From positions 1 through 19,164 of the forward strand of contig FR882181.1 in the NCBI GenBank assembly GCA_000434935.1: a stretch of 19,164 nucleotides of DNA. The letters run 5' to 3'. The DNA is from Bacteroides sp. CAG:709. Its GTDB lineage: Bacteria > Bacteroidota > Bacteroidia > Bacteroidales > UBA932. Below the pieces are notes generated by a model. That model was not told where the DNA came from. It saw only the letters and a program-made list of their open reading frames with translations, and searched no databases. Made by a program: the position numbers and the translations under genes. Shown in pieces: positions 7,792-14,794 of the stretch. Numbering within the stretch: the first letter of the stretch is position 1; every line of letters begins with the position of its first letter.

Positions 7792-9089
7792 CGCTCACCT
7801 CCTTTTGCCTTGTGTTTCACGATAATCGGCAGCACGAACGAGATGCCCGCGCGGGTAGGACCGAAGAAAGTATAGTACTTGTTCTTGATTCCAGGATCCT
7901 TGATAAGTTCCTCATAATCAGCAGTCGGAGTGTAGTGACGAGCCTTCGTCATGATACAGCCTACGCCGAGGTTGAACTCCATACGCATCCATTTCTTGCG
8001 ACCGACAGGAAGACCGAAGGTGTAGTCCACACCGAAATCCAGATATTCTCCCTGGTAGCCGCTTCTGCGTTTCTGGTAGTCGTAGTAACCGCCGCCGGCA
8101 TAGAGTCCCAGTGCATGTCCTTTCAGCTTGTCTGCACGTGTCCACTCATATTTGCCGCCAGGGCGTGAAAACCAATATTTTCCGTCAATGAACCAGCCGA
8201 GCATTTCGCCGCAATACTTGTTGTTCTTGGCAAGCCACCAAGGATACCAATAGTCGGCACCTATGGAAACGTGTCTTCCGATAGGAATCTCTACGCCGAA
8301 ATTAAGTCCAGGTGCGAGGAGATTTGTCCGTCCGGCAAGAATCATCTGCCTGTCATACAGAGGCTTGGGAGGTTCAATCCTGACAACAGGTCCGGCAGGA
8401 GCGGATGGCCCGGCGAGCGCCAAAGGCCTTTCAGGTTCCGCTGCCTGCTGTCCCATCTCAGCCACGGCAGGGACTGCCGGATCTACCCATACGCAGATCC
8501 ATGTGGCAAGTCTCAGCTTAGGCATGTGGTTAACGATTATGTAGTGCCAAGTATAGCCGTTGTCCAAGTGACGGATTCTCCATTTCTTGGTGTCGTTGCC
8601 CACATTGGCATCGAGAATCCTCATCACCTTGTCTTTATTCGGAAGGGTGTAGTTAGCTTCGATCTCAGCCCTGAGTCCCTCCCAGTTCTCATTCATCGGC
8701 TGAAGCTTGATCTTGTCTCCGTTCAGAGACGACCCGTCAGGGATATTGTTGACGAGAAAGCGGCGTGCCGCCTCTGCTCTCTTGCGGGCAAGCCACACGT
8801 TTCTCTCATACACACCTTCCGGAGAAGCGTACGAGCATATCGTGATACTGTCAATCTTAGGTGAAATCAGAAGGTATTTCTTGATTTCAGCAAGTTGCCT
8901 TTCGTTATCCAGATAATGCTCGTCGATGTCGATACGGTCAAGCCAGTACCAAATCGCGAACCGTCGTGCGACGGAACGTGCTCCAGTCTCTTGAGGCGCA
9001 TCCGTATCGGGTGGTGTCTGCGCGTGTAGCGCACTGACCGTCGACACACACAAGGATGCCGTGAGAGCTATTTTAACTAGCCAATTCAT
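7788..9089 (-). CDS. Outer-membrane DUF3575 protein with N-terminal OmpA-like region
   Basis: This 433-residue protein is the first gene of the fimbrial operon. Residues 1-23 form a cleavable signal peptide (ending ALHAQ, no lipobox). Residues about 65-195 resemble an OmpA-like fold: SITICSYASPEG followed by NVWLARKRAEAARRFL (81-112) parallels the peptidoglycan-binding pattern in which a Gly/Ser-rich strand precedes an LSxxRA helix. A Pro/Ala-rich linker follows (203-242). From about 246 onward a DUF3575 domain is visible, with repeated amphipathic aromatic strands (GADYWYPWW, GKYWFSRP, GLYAGGGYYDYQ, FGVDYTFGLPVG, FFGPTRAGISFVLP) typical of a small outer-membrane barrel. DUF3575 genes often precede FimB/fimbrillin genes in Bacteroidales. 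The likely role is an outer-membrane partner of the pilus that also contacts peptidoglycan. The exact function is not established. Confidence 0.82.
   Translation of the reverse strand: MNWLVKIALTASLCVSTVSALHAQTPPDTDAPQETGARSVARRFAIWYWLDRIDIDEHYLDNERQLAEIKKYLLISPKIDSITICSYASPEGVYERNVWLARKRAEAARRFLVNNIPDGSSLNGDKIKLQPMNENWEGLRAEIEANYTLPNKDKVMRILDANVGNDTKKWRIRHLDNGYTWHYIIVNHMPKLRLATWICVWVDPAVPAVAEMGQQAAEPERPLALAGPSAPAGPVVRIEPPKPLYDRQMILAGRTNLLAPGLNFGVEIPIGRHVSIGADYWYPWWLAKNNKYCGEMLGWFIDGKYWFSRPGGKYEWTRADKLKGHALGLYAGGGYYDYQKRRSGYQGEYLDFGVDYTFGLPVGRKKWMRMEFNLGVGCIMTKARHYTPTADYEELIKDPGIKNKYYTFFGPTRAGISFVLPIIVKHKAKGGER
7796..7806 (-). promoter_or_regulatory. Very strong Shine-Dalgarno for the anchor gene
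   Basis: The minus strand reads AAAAGGAGGTG, with the AGGAGG core 6 nt before the ATG at 7791. It lies within the last codons of the upstream gene (KGGER), so coding sequence and ribosome site coincide. Together with the 4-nt ATGA overlap this indicates translational coupling. The match to the anti-Shine-Dalgarno is almost complete, unusual for Bacteroidota. Confidence 0.7.
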
Positions 9090-9125
9090 ATTTTACAATC
9101 TTCCCTTTTTTACATCAGTTATGCT

Positions 9126-9140
9126 GCGGCTGAAAGCCGC
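9126..9140 (-). promoter_or_regulatory. Small GC-rich hairpin in the fimbrial leader
   Basis: GCGGCT (9126-9131) and AGCCGC (9135-9140) form a 6-bp stem with a 3-nt loop, about 37 nt before the ATG of the first fimbrial gene. It has no following U run, so it is not a terminator. It may stabilise the mRNA 5' end or be incidental. Confidence 0.4.
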
Positions 9141-9170
9141 CGGCAAAACATCCCTTTGATTTGTCGATTG

Positions 9171-9201
9171 CAAAAATAGAATTCAGATTCGAAAATTACA
9201 A
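9171..9201 (-). promoter_or_regulatory. Bacteroides-type promoter of the fimbrial operon
   Basis: The minus strand carries TATTTTTG (9178 to 9171), a full match to the -7 consensus TAnnTTTG of Bacteroides sigma factor RpoD. TTG (9201 to 9199) lies 20 nt upstream at the -33 position. Predicted transcription starts near 9164, giving a leader of about 75 nt to the ATG at 9089. No other site in this gap matches as well. The elements are seen; activity is inferred. Confidence 0.6.
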
Positions 9202-9216
9202 TATGGAACTTTTCTA

Positions 9217-9229
9217 TTTGCAGTGCAAA
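9217..9229. promoter_or_regulatory. 13-bp palindrome, candidate regulator site
   Basis: TTTGCAGTGCAAA is a perfect 6-1-6 palindrome centred on 9223, with its edge 15 bp upstream of the -33 TTG of the fimbrial promoter. Position and symmetry suit a dimeric DNA-binding regulator acting as activator. No regulator gene lies in the window. Chance occurrence cannot be excluded. Confidence 0.4.
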
Positions 9230-9255
9230 AAAGTGCCTTATAGAGCGTCTATTCA

Positions 9256-9264
9256 CCCCCCCCC
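9256..9264. repeat. Nine-base C homopolymer upstream of the fimbrial promoter
   Basis: This is an uninterrupted run of nine C (G9 in the transcribed direction). It lies 54 bp upstream of the -33 element, in otherwise AT-rich sequence. Tracts of this kind slip during replication, and when next to surface-structure promoters they can change expression by altering spacing to upstream sites. The tract itself is certain; a role in phase variation is inferred. Confidence 0.6.
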
Positions 9265-9290
9265 TGTAAAATCATGCATAGAAATTTACA

Positions 9291-9361
9291 TGCGCCATAT
9301 TTTAGCGCAGGAACAAGCGCCCCGACAAACACAAAACCCACTTGCGCCATTTTCTGGCGCA
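9291..9361. repeat. Duplicated 19-bp degenerate palindrome (9291-9309 and 9343-9361)
   Basis: TGCGCCATATTTTAGCGCA (9291-9309) and TGCGCCATTTTCTGGCGCA (9343-9361) match at 16 of 19 positions and are 52 bp apart. The right copy is the core of the terminator after purN. The left copy keeps only a short GCGC pairing and may be a decayed or duplicated terminator. Confidence 0.6.
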
Positions 9362-9367
9362 AGTGGG
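9337..9367 (-). terminator. Rho-independent terminator after purN
   Basis: CCCACTTGCGCC (9337-9348) and GGCGCAAGTGGG (9356-9367) form a perfect 12-bp stem with a 7-nt loop. On the minus strand it is followed by TTTTGTGTTTG. It begins 73 nt after the purN stop and insulates the fimbrial promoter from read-through. Confidence 0.88.
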
Positions 9368-9440
9368 CAATAAATGAATTAAAGCACCTCAAACCGGTCA
9401 AAAAAGCATTTGAAAATTTACGGCATAAATTATCAAATAT

Positions 9441-10007
9441 CTATTTTGACAGTAATTGTTCCAAAATTTCAGGAAAATGTTGCATCTCCAGAACGTGTTC
9501 TTTGGCTGCAATGTCGTCCGGAGTATCGTCCGGAGAAATCGGTGTCGAGTACTGGGCGATGATTTCGCCACCGTCGACCTGATTACTTACGTAATGGACC
9601 GTCATACCGGTTTCGGTCTCCCCCGCTGCCTTGACCGCTTCGTGAACATGATGTCCGTACATTCCCATGCCGCCAAACTTGGGGAGCAATGCGGGATGAA
9701 GATTGACCATCTTGTGTTCATAAGCATTGATAAGAAAATCAGGGACGACGAGCAGGAAGCCGGCGAGTACGATGAAATCGATGCCGAACTGCTTCATGAG
9801 CGCCATCATGTAAGCCTCGTCATTGAACTGCTTTTTCGGAACCACGATGGTCGGGATTCCGAGGTTTTGGGCGCGGACCAGCGCATAGGCGTCAGCACGG
9901 TTGCTGAGCACGAGCGAGATTTTCACGTCCTGTGAGCCGGCGAAATGCCTGATGATGGCCTCACAGTTGGTTCCGCCGCCGGAAACGAAGATTGCAACGT
10001 TTGTCAT
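9441..10007 (-). CDS. purN: Phosphoribosylglycinamide formyltransferase (GAR transformylase)
   Basis: The enzyme transfers a formyl group from 10-formyltetrahydrofolate to glycinamide ribonucleotide, the third step of de novo purine synthesis, in the cytoplasm. The 188-residue length is normal. SGGGTN (9-14) is the phosphate-binding loop. The catalytic set is complete: Asn102 and His104 in VNLHPALLPKFGG, and Asp145 in QVDGGEI, corresponding to Asn106, His108 and Asp144 of the E. coli enzyme. IVLAGFLLVVP (79-89) is the typical folate-pocket segment. The gene starts 8 nt after the transporter gene upstream, so it is probably the last gene of the trkA-ABC-F-transporter run, and a strong terminator follows. 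No purine riboswitch is visible upstream. Confidence 0.96.
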   Translation of the reverse strand: MTNVAIFVSGGGTNCEAIIRHFAGSQDVKISLVLSNRADAYALVRAQNLGIPTIVVPKKQFNDEAYMMALMKQFGIDFIVLAGFLLVVPDFLINAYEHKMVNLHPALLPKFGGMGMYGHHVHEAVKAAGETETGMTVHYVSNQVDGGEIIAQYSTPISPDDTPDDIAAKEHVLEMQHFPEILEQLLSK

Positions 10008-10015
10008 ATAAAATT

Positions 10016-11428
10016 CTAGTTGTTGGTCATTGACTTTTCACTCTTGATGAGCATTGCGCAGAGGAGGACACCGATGCCGGCGCCGACGGCGACAGTCAGG
10101 TTTGCGGCGTTCCATCCGAGGTGGTTGGCTACGCTGCCGACGAAAATCTTGGAACAGATGGCGTCACCTATGAAGTAGCCGAAGAGTCCTACGAAGCCTG
10201 CTGCGGTTCCTGCTGCGTTCTTAGGCACGAGGTTCAATGCCTGTACGCCCGTAAGTGCCACAGGGCCATAGATGAAGAAGCCGATGAGGCAGAGTGCGAC
10301 GTAGACGAGCGTCTTCTGGAGAGCCGGGCTCATCGCTACATATCCGGCGCCTACGAACCAGTAGATGAGGACACCGAACATACATGCTATCATGCAGATG
10401 ACGTTCATCGGAGCGCAACGGCCCTTGAAAATCTTGGATGTGGCGAGGCCGCAGAGGATGGTTCCGAATGCACCGATGAGGTTATGTACGGAGAATGCCA
10501 CCTTGCTTTCGTCGGCGGTCATGATGCCGGCATCCTGGAGGAAGGTCGGTGACCAGTCGCCGATACCGTAGCGCACCATGTATACGAAGATGTTGCTGAG
10601 GGCGACGATCCAGAGGAGTTTGTTCTTGAAGACGTAGTCGATGAAAAGGACCTTGAACGGGAGCTTGTCGCCGGCAGGGCCTTTGCTCTTCACGCCGCTG
10701 TAGTCGTTGCGGTATTCCTGTATGGACGGGAGGCCGCATGATTCAGGGGTGTCGCGGATCGCCCACCAGCAGAATATTGCAATGGCTATCGCAATGAGCG
10801 CCGGGAAGATGAAGTTTCCTCGCCATGCCTGTGCAGGGTCAATGCCGAATGTCGGGGCGAAAAAGGCGAAAAGTGCCACGCCTGCGATGGCCAGGAATCC
10901 GAGCGCAAAGCTGCCGATGGTGTGGGATACGTTCCAGATGCTCATCTTGAAGCTTCTCTCGTTCTGGGAGAACCAGTGTGTCATGATTCGGCCGCATGGA
11001 GGCCAGCCCATTCCGGAGAGCCATCCTACCACGAGCATGAGGATGAAAATGACGGTCGTGTTCAGCGCCGTGTTCGCGCCATAAGGGATGACGCCGGTGA
11101 GAATCATTACCAATGCGGAGAGTACCAGTCCGACACAGAGGAACTTACGGGAGTCCGAGCGGTCCGATACGCTGCCCATGATGAACTTGCTGAATGCATA
11201 GGCGATAGATACCGCTGACATTGCAAGTCCTACTTTTCCGGCATCGAGGATTCCGTCCTTGATCATGTCCGGGGCTGCGAGTGAGAGGTTTTTGCGGACC
11301 AGATAATATCCGGCATATCCGAGGAAGGCTCCAAGGAACACCTTCCATCTCATCGCATTGAAAACTTTAGGAACTTTCTCTGACGGAAGCTGTTGCTTCG
11401 GTGCAGGCGGGTCAAAAAATCTTGCCAT
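10016..11428 (-). CDS. glpT: Glycerol-3-phosphate:phosphate antiporter (MFS, OPA family)
   Basis: This 470-residue inner-membrane transporter has twelve predicted hydrophobic segments. It is close to GlpT throughout: FLGYAGYYLVRKN (36-48) with Arg45 at the same number as the substrate-binding Arg of E. coli GlpT; SKFIMGSVSDR (80-90); GMGWPPCGR (139-147); NVSHTIGS with His169, matching the GlpT substrate His; and FVYMVRYGIGDWSPTFLQ with Arg286, matching the second phosphate-binding Arg. It should exchange external glycerol-3-phosphate, or another organophosphate, for internal phosphate. The start at MARFFDPP is preferred; an in-frame ATG at 11497 adds 23 unlike residues and would run into the preceding gene. 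It sits 38 nt after the ABC-F gene and 8 nt before purN. No glp catabolic gene is adjacent, so the substrate is inferred from residues alone. Confidence 0.85.
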   Translation of the reverse strand: MARFFDPPAPKQQLPSEKVPKVFNAMRWKVFLGAFLGYAGYYLVRKNLSLAAPDMIKDGILDAGKVGLAMSAVSIAYAFSKFIMGSVSDRSDSRKFLCVGLVLSALVMILTGVIPYGANTALNTTVIFILMLVVGWLSGMGWPPCGRIMTHWFSQNERSFKMSIWNVSHTIGSFALGFLAIAGVALFAFFAPTFGIDPAQAWRGNFIFPALIAIAIAIFCWWAIRDTPESCGLPSIQEYRNDYSGVKSKGPAGDKLPFKVLFIDYVFKNKLLWIVALSNIFVYMVRYGIGDWSPTFLQDAGIMTADESKVAFSVHNLIGAFGTILCGLATSKIFKGRCAPMNVICMIACMFGVLIYWFVGAGYVAMSPALQKTLVYVALCLIGFFIYGPVALTGVQALNLVPKNAAGTAAGFVGLFGYFIGDAICSKIFVGSVANHLGWNAANLTVAVGAGIGVLLCAMLIKSEKSMTNN

Positions 11429-11466
11429 TATTATGTATTTTTTGGGTTTGTATTGTGTGTGACGGG

Positions 11467-13260
11467 CTATCGGATGCTGTCCTGTAGTTCCAGCCAACGC
11501 ATTTCTTTCTCATCCATGAGGTCTTTCACTTCGCCGAACCGCGCCGACACCTCCTGAATCTTGTCATAAGGAAGGGTCCCGGATGCGAGGTCCCGTTCCA
11601 GTCCGGCTTTCTCTTTTCCGAGCGTATCCAGGTCTGTTTCAATCTGTTCCAGCTCTTTCTGCTCCTTGTATGTAAGCTTTTTCTTCTTGGCCGGCTTGTC
11701 GGCATCGGTAACATCGGCATTGACACGGACATTGGCGCCAGCCTTTTCACGGGCGGCAGCCTTTTGCCGGGCTTCGTACTCCTTTATATATTCGTGGTAC
11801 TCGCTGTAGGAGCCGATGAAATCCTTCACCTTGCCGTCGCCGCAGAAGATGAAGAGGTGGTCGACGAGGCGGTCGAGGAAGTGCCGGTCGTGGGATACGA
11901 TGATCAATGATCCCTTGAAGTCTTTCAGGTATTCTTCCAGCACGTCGAGCGTCACGATGTCGAGGTCATTGGTCGGCTCGTCGAGAATGAGCAGGTTCGG
12001 GTTCTGCATCAGGATGGTCATCAGGTAGAGCCGCCTGCGTTCGCCTCCGGAGAGCTTCGATACCTTGGTGGTGAACATGTCATGGCTGAAAAGGAATTGG
12101 TTCAGCAGGTGCATGTCGCTCACCACCTCCATAACCGTCTGGTCTTCATTGAATTTCATGCCGGTCTGGCGATAGAAGCCTATTTTCAGGGATTCGCCGC
12201 GTTCGATGATGCCGCTGAACTGCCCGTCTTCCGGAATGTTGCCGGTGAGGATGTTCAGGAACGTGGATTTGCCGGTGCCGTTCTTGCCGACTATGCCGAC
12301 GCGTTCAAACCGCTGGAAATTATATGTAAAATGGTCCAGATAGACATCAGGTCCATAGCTGAAACTCACGTCCTTACAGTCAATTATCTTGTTCCCGAGC
12401 CGTGAGCCTTTCCCCATCTCGTCCAGGTTCACTTTTCCGCTGGTGTAGACTTGTTCAGCCCTGTCCTTCAAGTCGTAGAATGCATTGATGCGGTATCTCG
12501 CCTTTCCGGTCCTGGCGCATGGCGAGCTGCGTATCCATTCGAGTTCGCGGCGCAGGATGTTGTTCACCTTGGCGGTCTCGGCGTTATAGTTGTCGATGCG
12601 TTCCTGCCGCTTTTCCAGGTAGTTCTCGTAGTTTCCCTTGTAGGTATAGACTGCCCCGTGGTCGAGTTCCATCACCGTATTGCACACATGGTCAAGGAAA
12701 TAGCGGTCGTGGGTGACCATCAGGAGGGTGCTGCGTGAGTGTCCGAGGTAGTTTTCCAGGAATTCGATGGCGTCAATGTCGAGGTGGTTGGTGGGCTCGT
12801 CCATGATGAAGAAGTCGGCTTCCGATGCCAGCATCACGGTCAATGCCACCCTTTTCACTTCGCCTCCGGAGAGGTTTTTCATCAGACTGCCTTCCTGGAG
12901 TCCGAAACTAGTCAGGAACTTCTTGATTCTCAGTTCATAGGCAAACATTGCATCGTCATCCAGCCCGTCAGTGAATTGCTTGCTGGAGTCCAATACCTGC
13001 GTAAAGATGTCCTTCTCGGGGTCGTGTTCGAATTCCTGTTCCAGAAATGCTATCCTGATGTGTTTCAGAAAGGTGATTTTCCCGCCGGAATCGGATTTGT
13101 CGTTACCCGCAAGTATGCGCAGCAATGTCGATTTTCCAGTTCCGTTAGGTGCGATGAGCGCAATCTTGTCCCCTTCATTTATATTGAATCCGATATGCTC
13201 GAACAGCACTTTCGGACCATAACTTTTGCTGATGTTTTCTATTTGTAAGTAGGATGCCAT
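11467..13260 (-). CDS. ABC-F family ATPase, Uup-like
   Basis: The 597-residue cytoplasmic protein has two ABC domains and no membrane segment, so it is not a transporter. Domain 1 has Walker A APNGTGKST (37-45), signature LSGGEVKR (130-137) and Walker B FFIMDEPTNHLD (150-161). Domain 2 has GKNGTGKST (325-333), LSGGERRR (403-410) and LLILDEPTNDLD (423-434). Each has a switch His (THDR, SHDR). The linker (about 205-270) contains RRELEWIRSSPCARTGKARYR, the charged interdomain segment typical of Uup/ABC-F proteins that enter the ribosomal E site. A Lys-rich stretch and a coiled-coil C-terminus (about 525-597) resemble the DNA- or ribosome-binding tail of Uup. The probable role is translation quality control or ribosome-associated tolerance. 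It lies 7 nt after trkA. A drug-resistance role is possible in this family, but nothing here indicates it. Confidence 0.92.
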   Translation of the reverse strand: MASYLQIENISKSYGPKVLFEHIGFNINEGDKIALIAPNGTGKSTLLRILAGNDKSDSGGKITFLKHIRIAFLEQEFEHDPEKDIFTQVLDSSKQFTDGLDDDAMFAYELRIKKFLTSFGLQEGSLMKNLSGGEVKRVALTVMLASEADFFIMDEPTNHLDIDAIEFLENYLGHSRSTLLMVTHDRYFLDHVCNTVMELDHGAVYTYKGNYENYLEKRQERIDNYNAETAKVNNILRRELEWIRSSPCARTGKARYRINAFYDLKDRAEQVYTSGKVNLDEMGKGSRLGNKIIDCKDVSFSYGPDVYLDHFTYNFQRFERVGIVGKNGTGKSTFLNILTGNIPEDGQFSGIIERGESLKIGFYRQTGMKFNEDQTVMEVVSDMHLLNQFLFSHDMFTTKVSKLSGGERRRLYLMTILMQNPNLLILDEPTNDLDIVTLDVLEEYLKDFKGSLIIVSHDRHFLDRLVDHLFIFCGDGKVKDFIGSYSEYHEYIKEYEARQKAAAREKAGANVRVNADVTDADKPAKKKKLTYKEQKELEQIETDLDTLGKEKAGLERDLASGTLPYDKIQEVSARFGEVKDLMDEKEMRWLELQDSIR

Positions 13261-13267
13261 AACTATT

Positions 13268-14623
13268 TTATCTGAACAGGCGGTCGACTTCTTTTACGGC
13301 GGACGGGAGTGCGAAGACGGCTACGCGGTCGTAGGCTTCGATGCGGGTGTCGCCGACGGCTATGAAATAATCGTTGCCACGGATGATGCCGCCTATGATG
13401 GCATTGGTCGGGAAATCAATGTCTTTCAATGTATTGCGTGTAATGAGGCTGTCCGGTGCGACAATGTATTCGAGAATCTCGGCATTGGTCCCGCTCATGT
13501 ATTTAACGAAACGGACCTTGTTGCTGAGGGTCATCTTGAAGATCTTTCCTGCGGTAATGAGTTTCTTGTTGATGACGGCATCGACTCCCATCTCTTCGGC
13601 CAGACGGATATATTCGAGGTTTTCCACCTCGGCGATTGTCCGTTCCACGCCGAAACGCTTCGCCACCACGCACGCCAGGATGTTCGCCTCGTCATTCCCC
13701 GTAACAGCCACGAATGCGTCGTAATCTTTTATATTTTCCTCCAGAAGGAAGTCCGAATCTCGCCCGTCTCCATTGATTACCAGCACATTGTCATCGGTAA
13801 TCTCGCTGAGTTCCATACAGCGTTTCTTGTCAGGGTCGATGATTTTCACGGTGTCCACCTGGCCGCTGATGCCGGAAGCCACCATCTCCCCTACCGCGCT
13901 CGCGCCCAAAATCATGACATTGTTTATCTCAATGTTGCTCTTTCCGAGAAAATTCATCAGCGGCGCCACACCTTCACGCGTCGTTATGATGAAAACAAGG
14001 TCATGATACTTGAATTTCGTATCGTATTTCGGCATGATGGTCGTATCGTCACGCGAAATCGCAACCACACGGAACTGCGTGCCGAATGTCACGGCTGCCG
14101 CGAACTCCGCCACCTTCATGTCAATGATCGGCGAATCGTCTTCCAGCTTGAACACTGAAAGCTGCAGCTTTCCGCGCGCAAAATCCATCGTCTCGGTAGA
14201 AGCCGTACGCTTCAGCAGACCAGCGATTTCGCCTGCGGCAATCTTCTCCGGATAGAACATCAGGTCAATGCCCATTTCCGTGAAGAGGTATTTGTTCTCG
14301 TAGGAGAGATATTCTTCATTGTTTATGCGGGCACAGACTTTCTTGCAGCCTAACTTCTTGGCCAGCAGAGCACTGACGATATTCACATCTTGTGATGCGC
14401 TCGGATTAACGGCGATGAAAAGGTCCGCATGTTCCACTCCCGCATCCTTCAGTATCTTGATGCAGGACAGGTCTCCGAGAATTGTTACTACATCGGCAGT
14501 GGTGTTCAGTTTCGCAAGCCTCTCCTCATCGCAGTCGATGACCGTGATGTCATTAGCTTCATTGCTGAGCATCTTGGCAAGGTGAGAACCTACTTCACCT
14601 GCGCCTTCAATGATGATTATCAT
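13268..14623 (-). CDS. trkA: Trk system potassium uptake regulatory subunit TrkA
   Basis: The 451-residue cytoplasmic protein is duplicated. Each half has a Rossmann NAD-binding RCK domain: GAGEVGSHLAK (7-17) with VIDCDEERL (28-36), and GASAVGEMVAS (240-250) with IIDPDKKR (261-268). Each is followed by a TrkA_C domain (about 145-225 and 365-445). It gates the TrkH/TrkG channel in response to nucleotides and thus controls potassium uptake. Length and layout match the E. coli type. MIIIIEGAGEVG is the right start; extending to an ATG at 14722 would add 33 residues translated from the upstream structured repeat. It is first in a close run with the ABC-F, antiporter and purN genes. No trkH gene is adjacent in this window, although many genomes keep the two side by side. 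Confidence 0.94.
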   Translation of the reverse strand: MIIIIEGAGEVGSHLAKMLSNEANDITVIDCDEERLAKLNTTADVVTILGDLSCIKILKDAGVEHADLFIAVNPSASQDVNIVSALLAKKLGCKKVCARINNEEYLSYENKYLFTEMGIDLMFYPEKIAAGEIAGLLKRTASTETMDFARGKLQLSVFKLEDDSPIIDMKVAEFAAAVTFGTQFRVVAISRDDTTIMPKYDTKFKYHDLVFIITTREGVAPLMNFLGKSNIEINNVMILGASAVGEMVASGISGQVDTVKIIDPDKKRCMELSEITDDNVLVINGDGRDSDFLLEENIKDYDAFVAVTGNDEANILACVVAKRFGVERTIAEVENLEYIRLAEEMGVDAVINKKLITAGKIFKMTLSNKVRFVKYMSGTNAEILEYIVAPDSLITRNTLKDIDFPTNAIIGGIIRGNDYFIAVGDTRIEAYDRVAVFALPSAVKEVDRLFR

Positions 14624-14670
14624 AGTCCTATGTTTAGTAATCCTTAAAAAATAACTTGTTAATCTTTGCT

Positions 14671-14761
14671 CGTCTTTTCGGTCTATATTCCTTTTCTCAT
14701 CAGTCGTGTACGTCCAGTACACTCCATCTTCGAAAAGAAATCTATCCTCGAAAATACTTCA
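14671..14761 (-). repeat. Structured intergenic repeat, copy A, upstream of trkA
   Basis: This 91-bp element lies between the glycosyltransferase stop and the trkA start and is homologous to copy B at 15958-16047. The ends are identical in both: CGTCTTTTCGGTC on one side and CCTCGAAAATACTTCA on the other. On the minus strand it folds as three nested stems: TTTTCG with CGAAAA at the base; ATTTCTTTTC with GAAAAGGAAT (14741-14732 with 14696-14687, one G-U pair); and apical GTGTAC/GTACAC (14722-14717 with 14711-14706). No U run follows, so it is not an ordinary terminator. It would lie in the 5' leader of trkA if transcription comes from upstream. Function unknown: leader RNA, processing site or mobile repeat. 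Confidence 0.7.
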
Positions 14762-14794
14762 CAAATCTTTACCAACTTAATTTCTCATGCTTAC

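Larger units (their letters stand above)
9090..9440. other. 351-bp intergenic control region between purN and the fimbrial operon
   Basis: No gene is supported. From right to left it holds the purN-side terminator (9337-9367), a related smaller palindrome (9291-9309), a run of nine C (9256-9264), a 13-bp palindrome (9217-9229), a candidate promoter (9171-9201) and a leader hairpin (9126-9140). The fimbrial leader RNA would be about 75 nt. An open frame crossing it on the plus strand continues antisense into purN and looks like noise. Confidence 0.7.

Noticed and set aside
9169..9222. Inverted repeat around the fimbrial promoter (TGCAAAAATAGAA and TTCTATTTGCA) as an invertible promoter
   Set aside because: The arms differ by two bases, the enclosed segment is only 30 bp, no recombinase gene is near, and the sequence is A/T-rich enough for chance.
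10016..11497. Longer form of the GlpT-like protein starting at 11497
   Set aside because: The extra 23 residues do not resemble the family and come from the end of the ABC-F gene and the intergenic gap; the ATG at 11428 aligns Arg45 with E. coli GlpT.
14624..14722. N-terminal extension of TrkA (MYWTYTTDEKRN...)
   Set aside because: It is translated from structured repeat A; the Rossmann strand begins directly at the ATG at 14623.
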